Position numbers and translations under genes: made by a program
Notes under the pieces: model-generated
Seen by the model: the letters and a program-made list of their open reading frames with translations, nothing else
Database searches by the model: none
Told to the model about the DNA's origin: nothing
Assembly (NCBI RefSeq): GCF_025736935.1
Contig: NZ_CP107048.1
Span: 744,001 to 808,000, forward strand
Direction of reading: 5' to 3'
DNA length: 64,000 nucleotides
DNA from: Qipengyuania sp. SS22
Lineage (GTDB): Bacteria; Pseudomonadota; Alphaproteobacteria; Sphingomonadales; Sphingomonadaceae
In this document: piece after piece, positions 1-7,745 of the stretch
How positions within the stretch are numbered: the first letter of the stretch is position 1
Layout: every line of letters begins with the position of its first letter

Positions 1-11
1 ACTCAAGCAAT

Positions 12-1778
12 ATGATCTTCAGGCGTGATCTCGGACTGATCGTAGCACTCGCATTTGCCCTTGCGACGCTGGGGGGATGTGATGAGGCAGCGTCGGACCG
101 ACCCCCCTTGGAGGAGGCGCGGTTCCAGCTGGCGCGGGGTGATGCCCTCGCGGCGCAGGTCCAGCTCGAACAGGCGCTCGCGACAGGCACTCCGCGCGCG
201 GAGCTTGCCGCGCTGTTCGGCGAAAGCGCGCTTCTGACGGGTGACCTGGGCGTTGCGCGTGAGTGGCTCGGCCCGGGCGAATTTTCGGAAGACAGCAGCG
301 CCGCTGGCTTCCAATTGCTGGGCCGTCTCGAAATGGCGGAAGGCAATCTACCCGCCGCCGGCGCCGCTTTCGACCGATCCTATCGGGTCGAACCGGACAA
401 TGCCGGGCTGTGGGTCGACATCGGGCGTCTGCGGTATCGCGGGGGCGAGCAATTCGAGGCCATCGCCGCAGCCGAACGGGCATTGCGGATTGATCCGAAT
501 GATGCCGAAGCGCTGCGCTTTCGCGGGCAACTCGCGCGCGATGCGCAGGGGCTTGAGGCGGGTGCCGAATTGCTCGGCAGGGCACTCGAACGCCAGCCGC
601 AGAATACTGAATTGAGGGTCGAATACGCGGCCACGCTCGGCGATGCCGGCCGTGCGCGCGACGCGTTAAGGGTCCTGCGTGCCGAGGGTGGGCGCGCGGC
701 CTCCACTCCGCGCGGCATGTTCGTCCAGGCGGTGATCGCTGCGCGGGGTGGAGATTTTCGATCGGCTCGCGACTTGCTCGCGCGATCGGGACTGGCGAGC
801 GACAATGTCGCCTCTGCCCGTCTGCTGTCGGGGCTTATCGCGCTCAACGATGGGAATTACGCGAGCGCGGCGCTCACGTTCGCTCGCCTTCACCGGCGCC
901 AGCCCGACAATCGCCGGGTCGGGGATTTGCTCGCCTATGCACTCTCCCGCAGCGGCGGTGAACGCGAGTTGGTGCATCGCTTCGCTGCGCCCGCGTCGAG
1001 TGGCGCGGGGTCGATCTACCTGCGCATGCTGGTAGGCAGGGCATACGAGGCGCTTGGCGAGCGGGAACGTGCAGCAAAATTTCTCGATCTGGCGGCATTT
1101 GGTCCGTCCGAGCTTGCGGTCCTGCCCGGCCTCACGCCGCGCGCGTCGCTTGCCGTCTCCCCTGACATGGGCGGGTTGGAGATACGCGATTACGTTCGCC
1201 ATGCGATTGCTAGCGAAGACGCCGTGGCGGCCGTCGGCAGGGCCCGCAGTTTCGCGCAACGCTTTCCCGGCTCGGGCGATGCGCAGGCCATTCTCGGCGA
1301 TGCAGAATTCGCTAGCGGCGACAAAGCTGCTGCGCGCGCGGCCTATGCACGATCGGCGCTGGTGCGGCGGTCATGGCCGCTGACATTGCGGCTCGCAGCG
1401 GCGCAGGAGGACGCCGCCGAGACCCGCCGTCTGCTCGAGAGCTATGTGCGCGACAATCCCATGAATGCAGAGGCCGCGGCGCTTCTCGCGGATGCTTTCG
1501 CGGCCGCAGGGGATTGGGAGCGCGCTGCGCAATTGCTCGATCATGCCATGGCTCTCGGAATGGCGCGCGTTCCGTGGGTTCTCGCTGCGCGCAGCATCGC
1601 TGCTGGGGAGCTCGATGATAGCGACGGGGCGCTCGATTACGCGCTCGCGGCGCATGAACTGCAGCCGATGAACCCGCTGGCGATTGCCGCCTTGATCGAT
1701 GCGCTGCCCGAAAGCGAGGAGGCGGCAAGAAGCGAGCTTGAAACGAAACTGCGTTCCGTGTCGGCGAGCACGCGCTGA
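12..1778 (+). CDS. TPR-repeat lipoprotein
   Basis: A 588-aa protein with a type II signal peptide: a charged start, a hydrophobic stretch, then the lipobox LGGC with Cys at residue 23. It should therefore be lipidated and held in the periplasm or at the inner face of the outer membrane. The rest is a chain of helical repeats of tetratricopeptide type (for example A-x-x-x-Y-x-x-A-L and alanine/leucine-rich helix pairs with P-x-N turns) over most of its length, which suggests a protein-interaction scaffold. No catalytic domain is visible. It resembles the TPR proteins of export or assembly systems, but no partner genes are nearby. The lipoprotein and TPR reading is firm; its job is unknown. Confidence 0.75.
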   Translation: MIFRRDLGLIVALAFALATLGGCDEAASDRPPLEEARFQLARGDALAAQVQLEQALATGTPRAELAALFGESALLTGDLGVAREWLGPGEFSEDSSAAGFQLLGRLEMAEGNLPAAGAAFDRSYRVEPDNAGLWVDIGRLRYRGGEQFEAIAAAERALRIDPNDAEALRFRGQLARDAQGLEAGAELLGRALERQPQNTELRVEYAATLGDAGRARDALRVLRAEGGRAASTPRGMFVQAVIAARGGDFRSARDLLARSGLASDNVASARLLSGLIALNDGNYASAALTFARLHRRQPDNRRVGDLLAYALSRSGGERELVHRFAAPASSGAGSIYLRMLVGRAYEALGERERAAKFLDLAAFGPSELAVLPGLTPRASLAVSPDMGGLEIRDYVRHAIASEDAVAAVGRARSFAQRFPGSGDAQAILGDAEFASGDKAAARAAYARSALVRRSWPLTLRLAAAQEDAAETRRLLESYVRDNPMNAEAAALLADAFAAAGDWERAAQLLDHAMALGMARVPWVLAARSIAAGELDDSDGALDYALAAHELQPMNPLAIAALIDALPESEEAARSELETKLRSVSASTR

Positions 1779-1818
1779 GGAACTCGACAAGCTTGCACGG
1801 TAGAGGCAAGGGCCGCGC

Positions 1819-2820
1819 ATGACGCTCCGAACCGTTTTTGCCGATCCCATGGTGCGGATGCTGGTCGCCGCCATCCTGCTTGCCGCCCTCCTGCCCGCCA
1901 CCGGTAGCGCGCGAGGCGTGGCGCAGGCAGTGGCCAATGCAGCGATTTTCATCCTGTTCCTGCTCAACGGCATGCGCATCGCGCGGCGCGATATCGCTGC
2001 TGGCATTGCTAATTGGCGGTTCCTGCTGCCGCTGGTGCTGTGGGTGTTCGGCGCGATGGCGCTGATCGGTGCCGCGCTGGCCGCATTGGGTCAGGGCTGG
2101 CTCGCCCCCTCGGTGGCGCTCGGTTTCCTCTACCTAGGGACGCTGCCTTCGACCGTGCAATCGGCCACGTCCTATACCTCGCTGGCGAAAGGCAATGTGG
2201 CGCTATCCGTAGTCGGGGCAGCGCTGCTCAATATCCTTGGCGTCTTCGTCACGGTGCCGATCTTCCTCGCGCTGGGCGGCAGCGGCAGCGGTGCCGTGGG
2301 CATGGACGTGATCGGCAAGATCATGTTGCTGTTGATCCTGCCCTTCGCAATCGGCCAGGCGCTGCAGGGGTTCACGGGCGCCTTCATCGCGGCGCATAAG
2401 CCCAAGATCGCTTGGGTCGACCGGATTGCTATTGCAGCGGCAATCTATGTCGCTTTCTCGGGCGCGGTCGAGCAGGGCATCTGGACCCGGGTCGATGGGC
2501 TGGACTGGCTAGTGATCGCGGCGCTGGTGGCGGCGTTCCTTGTCGCGGGAAATCTGGGCGCGTGGCTGGCGGGCGGCGCGCTGCGCCTCAAACGCCCCGA
2601 TCGCATTGCCTTCCTTTTCGCTGGCGCGCAAAAGAGCGCGGCGGTCGGCGCCCCCTTGGCCACGATCCTGTTTTCGTCCGAAGAGGCCGGGTTCATTGTT
2701 ATCGCGCTATTGCTCTACCACTTCTTCCAATTGGTAGTGGCAGCGCCGATTGCTAATCGGCTGGCGCAGCATCCCCCTGCGGATGACGCCGGTTGTAGCG
2801 CACCGACCACCAGAGGCTGA
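1819..2820 (+). CDS. BASS-family (bile acid:sodium symporter-like) transporter
   Basis: A 333-aa integral membrane protein with about nine or ten hydrophobic segments from the N terminus on. It matches the SBF-like branch of the bile acid/sodium symporter superfamily (YfeH-type), with the discontinuous-helix signatures LGTLPSTVQSATSYTSLAKGN and, near the C terminus, FLFAGAQKSAAVGAPLA. The substrate is unknown; family members move organic anions with sodium. The ATG follows an AGAGG-like site. Its 3' end overlaps the convergent DUF475 gene by 68 bases, so the two transcripts are antisense to each other over their ends. Confidence 0.85.
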   Translation: MTLRTVFADPMVRMLVAAILLAALLPATGSARGVAQAVANAAIFILFLLNGMRIARRDIAAGIANWRFLLPLVLWVFGAMALIGAALAALGQGWLAPSVALGFLYLGTLPSTVQSATSYTSLAKGNVALSVVGAALLNILGVFVTVPIFLALGGSGSGAVGMDVIGKIMLLLILPFAIGQALQGFTGAFIAAHKPKIAWVDRIAIAAAIYVAFSGAVEQGIWTRVDGLDWLVIAALVAAFLVAGNLGAWLAGGALRLKRPDRIAFLFAGAQKSAAVGAPLATILFSSEEAGFIVIALLLYHFFQLVVAAPIANRLAQHPPADDAGCSAPTTRG

Positions 2821-3820
2821 GCCCGATCAGGATCGCGCCGATCAGGCCGGTGATCGTTTCAGGGATATGCACCTTGGCCGAGCCTAGCATGATCCCGCCG
2901 AGCACGATGATCGCCCAGAAAGCCCCGTGTTCGAGGAAGCGATAGGCCGCCAGCGTGCCCTTGCGGACGAGGTGGATCGTCATCGAGCGGACGAACATCG
3001 CACCGATCGACAGGCCCAGCGCGATTACGATCATGTTGTTGGATAGCGCGAAAGCCCCGATGACCCCGTCGAAGCTGAAGCTGGCATCGAGCACGTTGAG
3101 ATAGAGAAAGCCGCCCAGTCCGCTGCGCACGACCGCGCCCTGGAGCTTGGCTGCCTCTTCCTTCAGCTCGAGGATGGCATTGATGCCCTCCACGGCAATG
3201 AAGGTGACTAGCCCGAGGATGCCGGCAACAAGGAATGTCAGCGCCTCGTCGGGCGCGAGCGTGGTCGAGATGCCCCACAGCACCAGCAGCAGGAGCGCGA
3301 TCTCGGCCGCGGGCAGCGCGGCGAACTTGGCGAGCTTGCGTTCGACAACCGAAATCCAGTGAACCTCCTTGTCGAGATCGAAAAAGAATTTCAGCCCGAC
3401 CATCGCGAGGAAGGCGCCGCCGAAGCCGGCAATGCCGACATGGGCGGAGGACACGATCCGCTCATATTCGCGCGGATCGTTGAGCGAGAGATTGATCGTC
3501 TCGACCGGGCCGAGCCCCGCCGCGATGGCGACGATCGCCAGTGGGAATACGATCCGCATGCCAAACACGGCAAAGGCGATGCCCCAGGTCAGGAAGCGGC
3601 GCTGCCAGACCTCGTCCATTTCCTTGAGCACCGAGGCATTGACCACCGCATTGTCGAAGCTGAGCGATATCTCCAGCACCGACAGGACCGCGACGATCCA
3701 CAGCAGCGATAGCGTTCCGGTAACCGAAGCCGTGCTGACCCAGCCGTACCAGACGGCGAGGCCAAGACAGAAAAGCGTGAAAACGAACGAGAATCCGTAG
3801 AAGCGCCAAAGCGTTGCCAT
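2753..3820 (-). CDS. DUF475 family integral membrane protein
   Basis: A 355-aa membrane protein with about nine predicted helices. The conserved block S-x-D-N-A-V-V-N-A near residue 48 and a second VLDASFSFDGVIGAFALSNN block identify the DUF475 family, which is related to TerC-type membrane proteins. Acidic residues inside the helices suggest metal or ion handling, but the function is not established. The open frame runs further upstream; I chose the ATG at 3820 because hydrophobic family-like sequence begins there and the upstream 42 codons are the shadow of panB. Convergent with, and overlapping, the BASS carrier. Confidence 0.8.
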   Translation of the reverse strand: MATLWRFYGFSFVFTLFCLGLAVWYGWVSTASVTGTLSLLWIVAVLSVLEISLSFDNAVVNASVLKEMDEVWQRRFLTWGIAFAVFGMRIVFPLAIVAIAAGLGPVETINLSLNDPREYERIVSSAHVGIAGFGGAFLAMVGLKFFFDLDKEVHWISVVERKLAKFAALPAAEIALLLLVLWGISTTLAPDEALTFLVAGILGLVTFIAVEGINAILELKEEAAKLQGAVVRSGLGGFLYLNVLDASFSFDGVIGAFALSNNMIVIALGLSIGAMFVRSMTIHLVRKGTLAAYRFLEHGAFWAIIVLGGIMLGSAKVHIPETITGLIGAILIGLSLWWSVRYNRRHPQGDAAPAD

Positions 3821-3839
3821 GTGTAGAAAGGTCCTGGGT

Positions 3840-4712
3840 TCAGCGCTTGGGCTGGTAGGTCTGGTCTTCGGTGGGGAAGCTGCGCGCGCGCACTTCCTCG
3901 GCATATTGCACCACGGTCTGTTCGATGACCCCGGCGATATCGGCATATTTCTTCACGAAGCGCGGGACGCGATCGAACATGCCGAGCATGTCCTCGGTCA
4001 CCAGCACCTGTCCGTCGCATTGCGCCGAAGCGCCGATCCCGATGGTCGGGCAGGCGACCGCCTGCGTCGCTTCGATCGCGATCGGTTCGAGCACGCCTTC
4101 GAGTACGATGGCGAAGGCCCCGGCCTCGTCCAATGCCTTGGCATCGCCGACGATCTTCTCCGCTTCGGCATCGCTGCGTCCGCGCGCGGCATAGCCGCCC
4201 AGCACATTGACCGCCTGCGGGGTCAACCCGACATGGCCCATCACGGGGATGCCGCGCTGGTTGAGGAAGGATACCGTCTCGGCCATCGGCTCACCGCCTT
4301 CGAGCTTCACCGCGGCGGCGCCCGATTGCTTGAGCAGGAAGGTCGCGCTCTCGAACGCCTGCTGCGGCGATTGTTCGTAGGAGCCGAAGGGCATATCGAC
4401 CACGACCACCGAGTGGTAGCTGCCGCGCACCACGGCGGCGGCATGGTTGGCCATCATGTCGAGCGTTACGGGAATCGTCGTGGGCAGACCATAAATTACC
4501 TGCGCCAGCGAATCTCCCACTAGCAGGATGTCGCAATGCGCGTCGAGCAACTGCGCCTGCCGCGCAGTATAGGCGGTCAGCATCACCAGCGGTTCGCGCG
4601 TCTCGCCCGCGGTCTTGTGCGCGCGGATTTTGGGCACGGTCAGCCGTTTCATCGGCTGCGGTGTGGGGTTGGCGCGGCTGGTGCTCGTATCAAGCTGGAA
4701 AGTCGTCGACAT
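3840..4712 (-). CDS. panB: 3-methyl-2-oxobutanoate hydroxymethyltransferase
   Basis: Transfers a hydroxymethyl group from methylenetetrahydrofolate to 2-oxoisovalerate, giving ketopantoate, the first step to pantothenate and CoA in the cytoplasm. The 290-aa product has the usual PanB blocks: LTAYTARQAQLLD, the Mg-site region LLVGDSLAQVIYG, VVVDMPFGSYE, GAAAVKLEGG, VMGHVGLTPQ and the catalytic-Glu region FAIVLEGV. Length is normal. The start at 4712 (MSTTFQLD) precedes the conserved core by about 20 residues; the open frame upstream of it has no family similarity. It shares its 2-oxoisovalerate precursor with the valine/leucine genes later in the window. Confidence 0.95.
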   Translation of the reverse strand: MSTTFQLDTSTSRANPTPQPMKRLTVPKIRAHKTAGETREPLVMLTAYTARQAQLLDAHCDILLVGDSLAQVIYGLPTTIPVTLDMMANHAAAVVRGSYHSVVVVDMPFGSYEQSPQQAFESATFLLKQSGAAAVKLEGGEPMAETVSFLNQRGIPVMGHVGLTPQAVNVLGGYAARGRSDAEAEKIVGDAKALDEAGAFAIVLEGVLEPIAIEATQAVACPTIGIGASAQCDGQVLVTEDMLGMFDRVPRFVKKYADIAGVIEQTVVQYAEEVRARSFPTEDQTYQPKR

Positions 4713-4841
4713 GAGCGCCTCACTAGCAAGCGCGTGGACGATGGCAAAGCGAAGCTTGGCATCCCGCAGGATTGCGTGTTTAAGGACGCGCTTGTGACGC
4801 GCGTGCAGGGATCGCCGCGGTTGGAGAGGAACAATCTGAAC

Positions 4842-6272
4842 ATGGTCGCTACCACGACTTCGACGGGCGAGGGCTGGTCCTCGCGCAAGGCGTTTATCCT
4901 CGCGGCGGTCGGGGCCGCCGTGGGGCTTGGCAATATCTGGCGTTTCCCGACGCTGGCGGGTGAGAGCGGGGGCGGGGCCTTCGTGATCGTCTATATCGCC
5001 TGCGTATTCCTGCTCGGCCTGCCGCTGGTGCTGTCGGAAATCTTCATCGGCCGCGTGGGGCAGACCGATGCGGTCGGTTCGATCCGCCGCGTGGCAACGC
5101 AATCGCATGCCGCGCCGGGGTGGTCGATCGTCGGTGCGATCGGGGCGCTGGCGGCTTTCCTCATCGTAGCGTTCTATTCGGTCGTCGCTGGCTGGGTGCT
5201 CTATTACGCAGGCGTGATGGGGGCCGATCTCGGACAGGCGATCATGGCGGGCGACCCGTTCCGCGGCGCGCTGGCAGGCGAAAGCCGGGAGCAGATCCAG
5301 CAACGGCTGGGCGATATGTTCGCCAGCCCGGGTCTGCTGCTCGGCATGCACTTGCTCTTCATGGGACTAACGCTCTTCATCGTCGCGCGCGGAGTCAGCT
5401 CGGGGATCGAGAAGGCCGCGACCTATCTCATGCCGGTGTTCTTCGTGCTGCTGTTCGGCCTCGTCGTCTATGGCGCGATCGAAGGCGATATCGGCGATGC
5501 GGCGGCGTTCCTGTTTACCCCCGACTGGTCGAAGCTCACCCCGCAGGTGATCAACTCGGCACTGGGCCAAGCGCTGTTTTCGCTGTCGCTCGGGGTGGCG
5601 GGGCTGATCACCTATGGCTCCTACATCAAGGAAGGCAGCGGGCTCGGCCCCACCGCCGCAGTGATTGCAGTGGCGGATACCTGTGTCGCTTTGCTTGCCG
5701 GCCTGATGATCTTCCCGATCGTCTTTGCGGTCGGGCTCGATCCGGCGGCCGGGCCGACGCTGGTGTTCCAGACGCTGCCCTTCGCATTCCAGACCATGCC
5801 GGGCGGGGCGCTGTTCGGCTTCCTGTTCTTCGTGCTGATCCTGGTTGCGGCGGTCACCAGCTCGATCTCGCTGCTCGAAGTGCCGACCGCCTACGGAATT
5901 GGCGAGCGCGGCTGGAGCCGGCCCAAATCCGCGCTGATCTTCGGTGCGGGGTCGTTCCTGATCGGGATTGCCTGCCTGCTCGGCTACAATGTCTGGTCCG
6001 ATGTCCGGCCGCTGGGTTTCTGGAGCCTGTTCGCGGAAACCGATATCCTGGACACGGTCGACGGGTTCACCGGCAAGGTCATGCTGCCCGTCGGCGCGCT
6101 GCTGACCTCGATCTTCATCGGGTGGAAAGCGGACGAAACGCTGCTGCGCACCACCACCGGCCTGTCGCCCTGGGCCTTCGGACTGTGGCGCTTCCTGATC
6201 GCCTGGCTGTGTCCGATTGCGGTTGCGGTTATCCTGGTGACCGGCTTGTTCCCGAGCGTGCTCGGCAATTGA
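4842..6272 (+). CDS. Neurotransmitter:sodium symporter (NSS/SNF) family transporter
   Basis: A 476-aa inner-membrane protein with about 11-12 helices. The unwound TM1 signature GLGNIWRFP (residues 28-36) and the following GESGGGAF are diagnostic of the LeuT-type sodium-coupled amino acid/neurotransmitter symporters. TM6 (SLSLGVAGLITYGSY) and TM8 (AAVTSSISLLEVP), which form the sodium sites, are also present. The substrate is unknown; an amino acid is most likely. I chose the ATG at 4842 because a GAGAGGA ribosome site lies 12 bases upstream and the TM1 motif then falls at the usual distance. It is divergent from panB and followed by a strong hairpin. Confidence 0.9.
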   Translation: MVATTTSTGEGWSSRKAFILAAVGAAVGLGNIWRFPTLAGESGGGAFVIVYIACVFLLGLPLVLSEIFIGRVGQTDAVGSIRRVATQSHAAPGWSIVGAIGALAAFLIVAFYSVVAGWVLYYAGVMGADLGQAIMAGDPFRGALAGESREQIQQRLGDMFASPGLLLGMHLLFMGLTLFIVARGVSSGIEKAATYLMPVFFVLLFGLVVYGAIEGDIGDAAAFLFTPDWSKLTPQVINSALGQALFSLSLGVAGLITYGSYIKEGSGLGPTAAVIAVADTCVALLAGLMIFPIVFAVGLDPAAGPTLVFQTLPFAFQTMPGGALFGFLFFVLILVAAVTSSISLLEVPTAYGIGERGWSRPKSALIFGAGSFLIGIACLLGYNVWSDVRPLGFWSLFAETDILDTVDGFTGKVMLPVGALLTSIFIGWKADETLLRTTTGLSPWAFGLWRFLIAWLCPIAVAVILVTGLFPSVLGN

Positions 6273-6278
6273 TACGAC

Positions 6279-6307
6279 AAGGGCCGCTCCGGTGAGGAAC
6301 GGCCCTT
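6279..6307. terminator. Hairpin between convergent genes
   Basis: Perfect 8-bp inverted repeat AAGGGCCG/CGGCCCTT with a 13-base loop, six bases after the NSS transporter stop and downstream of the convergent PNPOx-like gene. It probably ends transcription from both sides. There is no long T run on either strand, so termination is inferred from position and stem. Confidence 0.55.
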
Positions 6308-6334
6308 GGTATTCGCTTGGGGGTTGGGGTCGGC

Positions 6335-6820
6335 CTAGATGTCGACCTTGTCCGCATGCTGTTTCTCGGCTTCTTCATGCACGGTCATGCCGAGCGCCAT
6401 CTTGGCGGTGTTGAGCAGGCCGAGGTCGCCATTCCAGATTTCGGCATCGCCGAGGTCCATGCGCAGGAAGGCGATGTCGGGATCGTTCTTGCCGCCATCG
6501 TACCAGGCCTCGACGAAATTGTTCCAGAACTGGTCGAAGCGTTCCTGGCTGGTTTCGCGCGTCAGCGTACCGTCGAAGCGGGCGAACAGTTCGTGGCCCT
6601 TGCTTTCGAAGGTTGCGGTGGCGCGACCGAGCTTGACGAAATCGCTCTTGGTATGGGTGAAGAACCAGATCGAGCTGTTGGCATCCTTATCGAGCTGCGG
6701 GCTCATCGGCACCGCGGTCGCGCTTTGTCCGTCGAGCTGAAGGAACAGGAAGGGCGAGTCGGCCAATGCCTTCCAGAATTTGGTCTTGAGTTCGTCGGGG
6801 TTTCCTGCGGCGTGTTTCAT
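6335..6820 (-). CDS. Pyridoxamine 5'-phosphate oxidase-like (general stress protein 26 type)
   Basis: A 161-aa cytoplasmic split-barrel protein of the PNPOx-like flavin-binding superfamily (general stress protein 26 group). The barrel runs from residue 20 to 125, with typical elements SPQLDKDANSSIWFFTHTKSD and RFDGTLTRETSQERFDQFWNN. Homologues bind FMN or FAD; the reaction here is unknown. The start at 6820 is set by a strong GAAGGAG site six bases before the ATG. The upstream 142 bases carry the divergent imuA promoter and LexA box. Confidence 0.8.
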   Translation of the reverse strand: MKHAAGNPDELKTKFWKALADSPFLFLQLDGQSATAVPMSPQLDKDANSSIWFFTHTKSDFVKLGRATATFESKGHELFARFDGTLTRETSQERFDQFWNNFVEAWYDGGKNDPDIAFLRMDLGDAEIWNGDLGLLNTAKMALGMTVHEEAEKQHADKVDI

Positions 6821-6910
6821 GGTGTCTCCTTCAAAGGGTGTTGCCTGACCAATGGATGAGGCGGCGGTTCGGTCCCGTTCTGCGACGACGGGAGAACCCG
6901 CTGCGCCGAA

Positions 6911-6939
6911 TTGCGAATCGATCCGATATGGAACATAGT
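6911..6939 (+). promoter_or_regulatory. Candidate imuA promoter
   Basis: TTGCGA (6911-6916) and CATAGT (6934-6939) separated by 17 bases form a moderate sigma70-like promoter. The -10 lies inside the LexA box, so bound LexA would block it. The start site would fall near 6946, about 16 bases before the imuA ATG. Inferred from sequence only. Confidence 0.45.
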
Positions 6940-6945
6940 AGGAAC
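6931..6945 (+). promoter_or_regulatory. LexA (SOS) box upstream of imuA
   Basis: GAAC-ATAGTAG-GAAC, an exact match to the direct-repeat operator GAAC-N7-GAAC (GTTC-N7-GTTC on the other strand) known for alphaproteobacterial LexA. It ends 17 bases before the imuA ATG and overlaps the likely -10 element. Confidence 0.85.
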
Positions 6946-6962
6946 ACACGAGTCGTTCCCCT

Positions 6963-7745
6963 ATGTCCCAGCCCGATCTTGCCTCCCTGCCGCTCATGGC
7001 CTTCGAAGACGTCGCCGCGCTATCCGCGCGGCGCAGTGCGCGCTGGCGTCTGGGCCTGGCGGCAAGCCGGGGGCTGGCACTACACAATGAAGTGTTTGCT
7101 TCCTCGCGCGAGGGGGCAGGGGCGGGTGCCGCGCTGGCGCTGGCGCTCGACGACTGGCGCACTTTGCCGCGCGGCGATGGCTGCGAGGCGCAGGACCGGC
7201 GCAGCGTGCTGTGGGTTCAGACGCGCGAAGCGGCGCGGCGTGCAGGGCGGCCCTATCGCGCCGGACTGCCAGAAATGTTGCAGGGACGGGTGATCCATGT
7301 GCTCGCCGAAAAATGCGAGGACGCGCTCTTCGCACTTGAGGAGGGGCTGCGCTGCCGCGACCTCGCCTTCGTGGTGGGCGAGATCGCGGGCAATCCCAAG
7401 GCGCTCGACTTTACGGCCTCGCGCCGCCTGACGCTGGCGGGGGAAAAGCATGGCGTACCGCTGTTCCTCGTCCGGATCGATGCGGCGCGCGACCTGTCCT
7501 CGGCAAGGATGCGGTGGGAGGTCACCTCTGCTCCTTCCGCCGCGCCGCACTGGAATGCGCAGGCTCCCGGCCCGCCGCGCTGGCAGGCCGAACTGTTCCG
7601 CGCCCGCGCGCATGCACCGGGCGAATGGTTGTTGGCCGAAGAGCAGGGCGATCTTACCGCGAGCACGGCCCGCAGTGCAGATGACGCAATGCTTGGCAAT
7701 TGGACGGCGGGATTGCGCCAGCGGCATCCGCTGCTCAGGGCGTGA
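6963..7745 (+). CDS. imuA: ImuA, SOS mutagenesis protein
   Basis: A 260-aa RecA-like accessory protein of the damage-induced mutasome. ImuA acts with ImuB and DnaE2 in error-prone bypass of DNA lesions. The sequence shows the family pattern: HNEVFAS near residue 40, a strand-helix RecA-like core (RVIHVLAEKCEDALFALEEGLR, LAFVVGEIAG) and a basic C terminus, but no clear Walker A, as is usual for alphaproteobacterial ImuA. It is directly preceded by a LexA box. Its stop TGA overlaps the imuB GTG start, so the two are probably translationally coupled. Confidence 0.85.
   Translation: MSQPDLASLPLMAFEDVAALSARRSARWRLGLAASRGLALHNEVFASSREGAGAGAALALALDDWRTLPRGDGCEAQDRRSVLWVQTREAARRAGRPYRAGLPEMLQGRVIHVLAEKCEDALFALEEGLRCRDLAFVVGEIAGNPKALDFTASRRLTLAGEKHGVPLFLVRIDAARDLSSARMRWEVTSAPSAAPHWNAQAPGPPRWQAELFRARAHAPGEWLLAEEQGDLTASTARSADDAMLGNWTAGLRQRHPLLRA

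Noticed and set aside
6867-6880. GTTC-N6-GTTC upstream of imuA
   Set aside because: The spacing is six, not seven; the exact box at 6931-6945 explains SOS control.
6942-6958. GAAC...GTTC inverted pair just after the LexA box
   Set aside because: Inverted with a nine-base gap; it does not fit the direct-repeat operator of this class.
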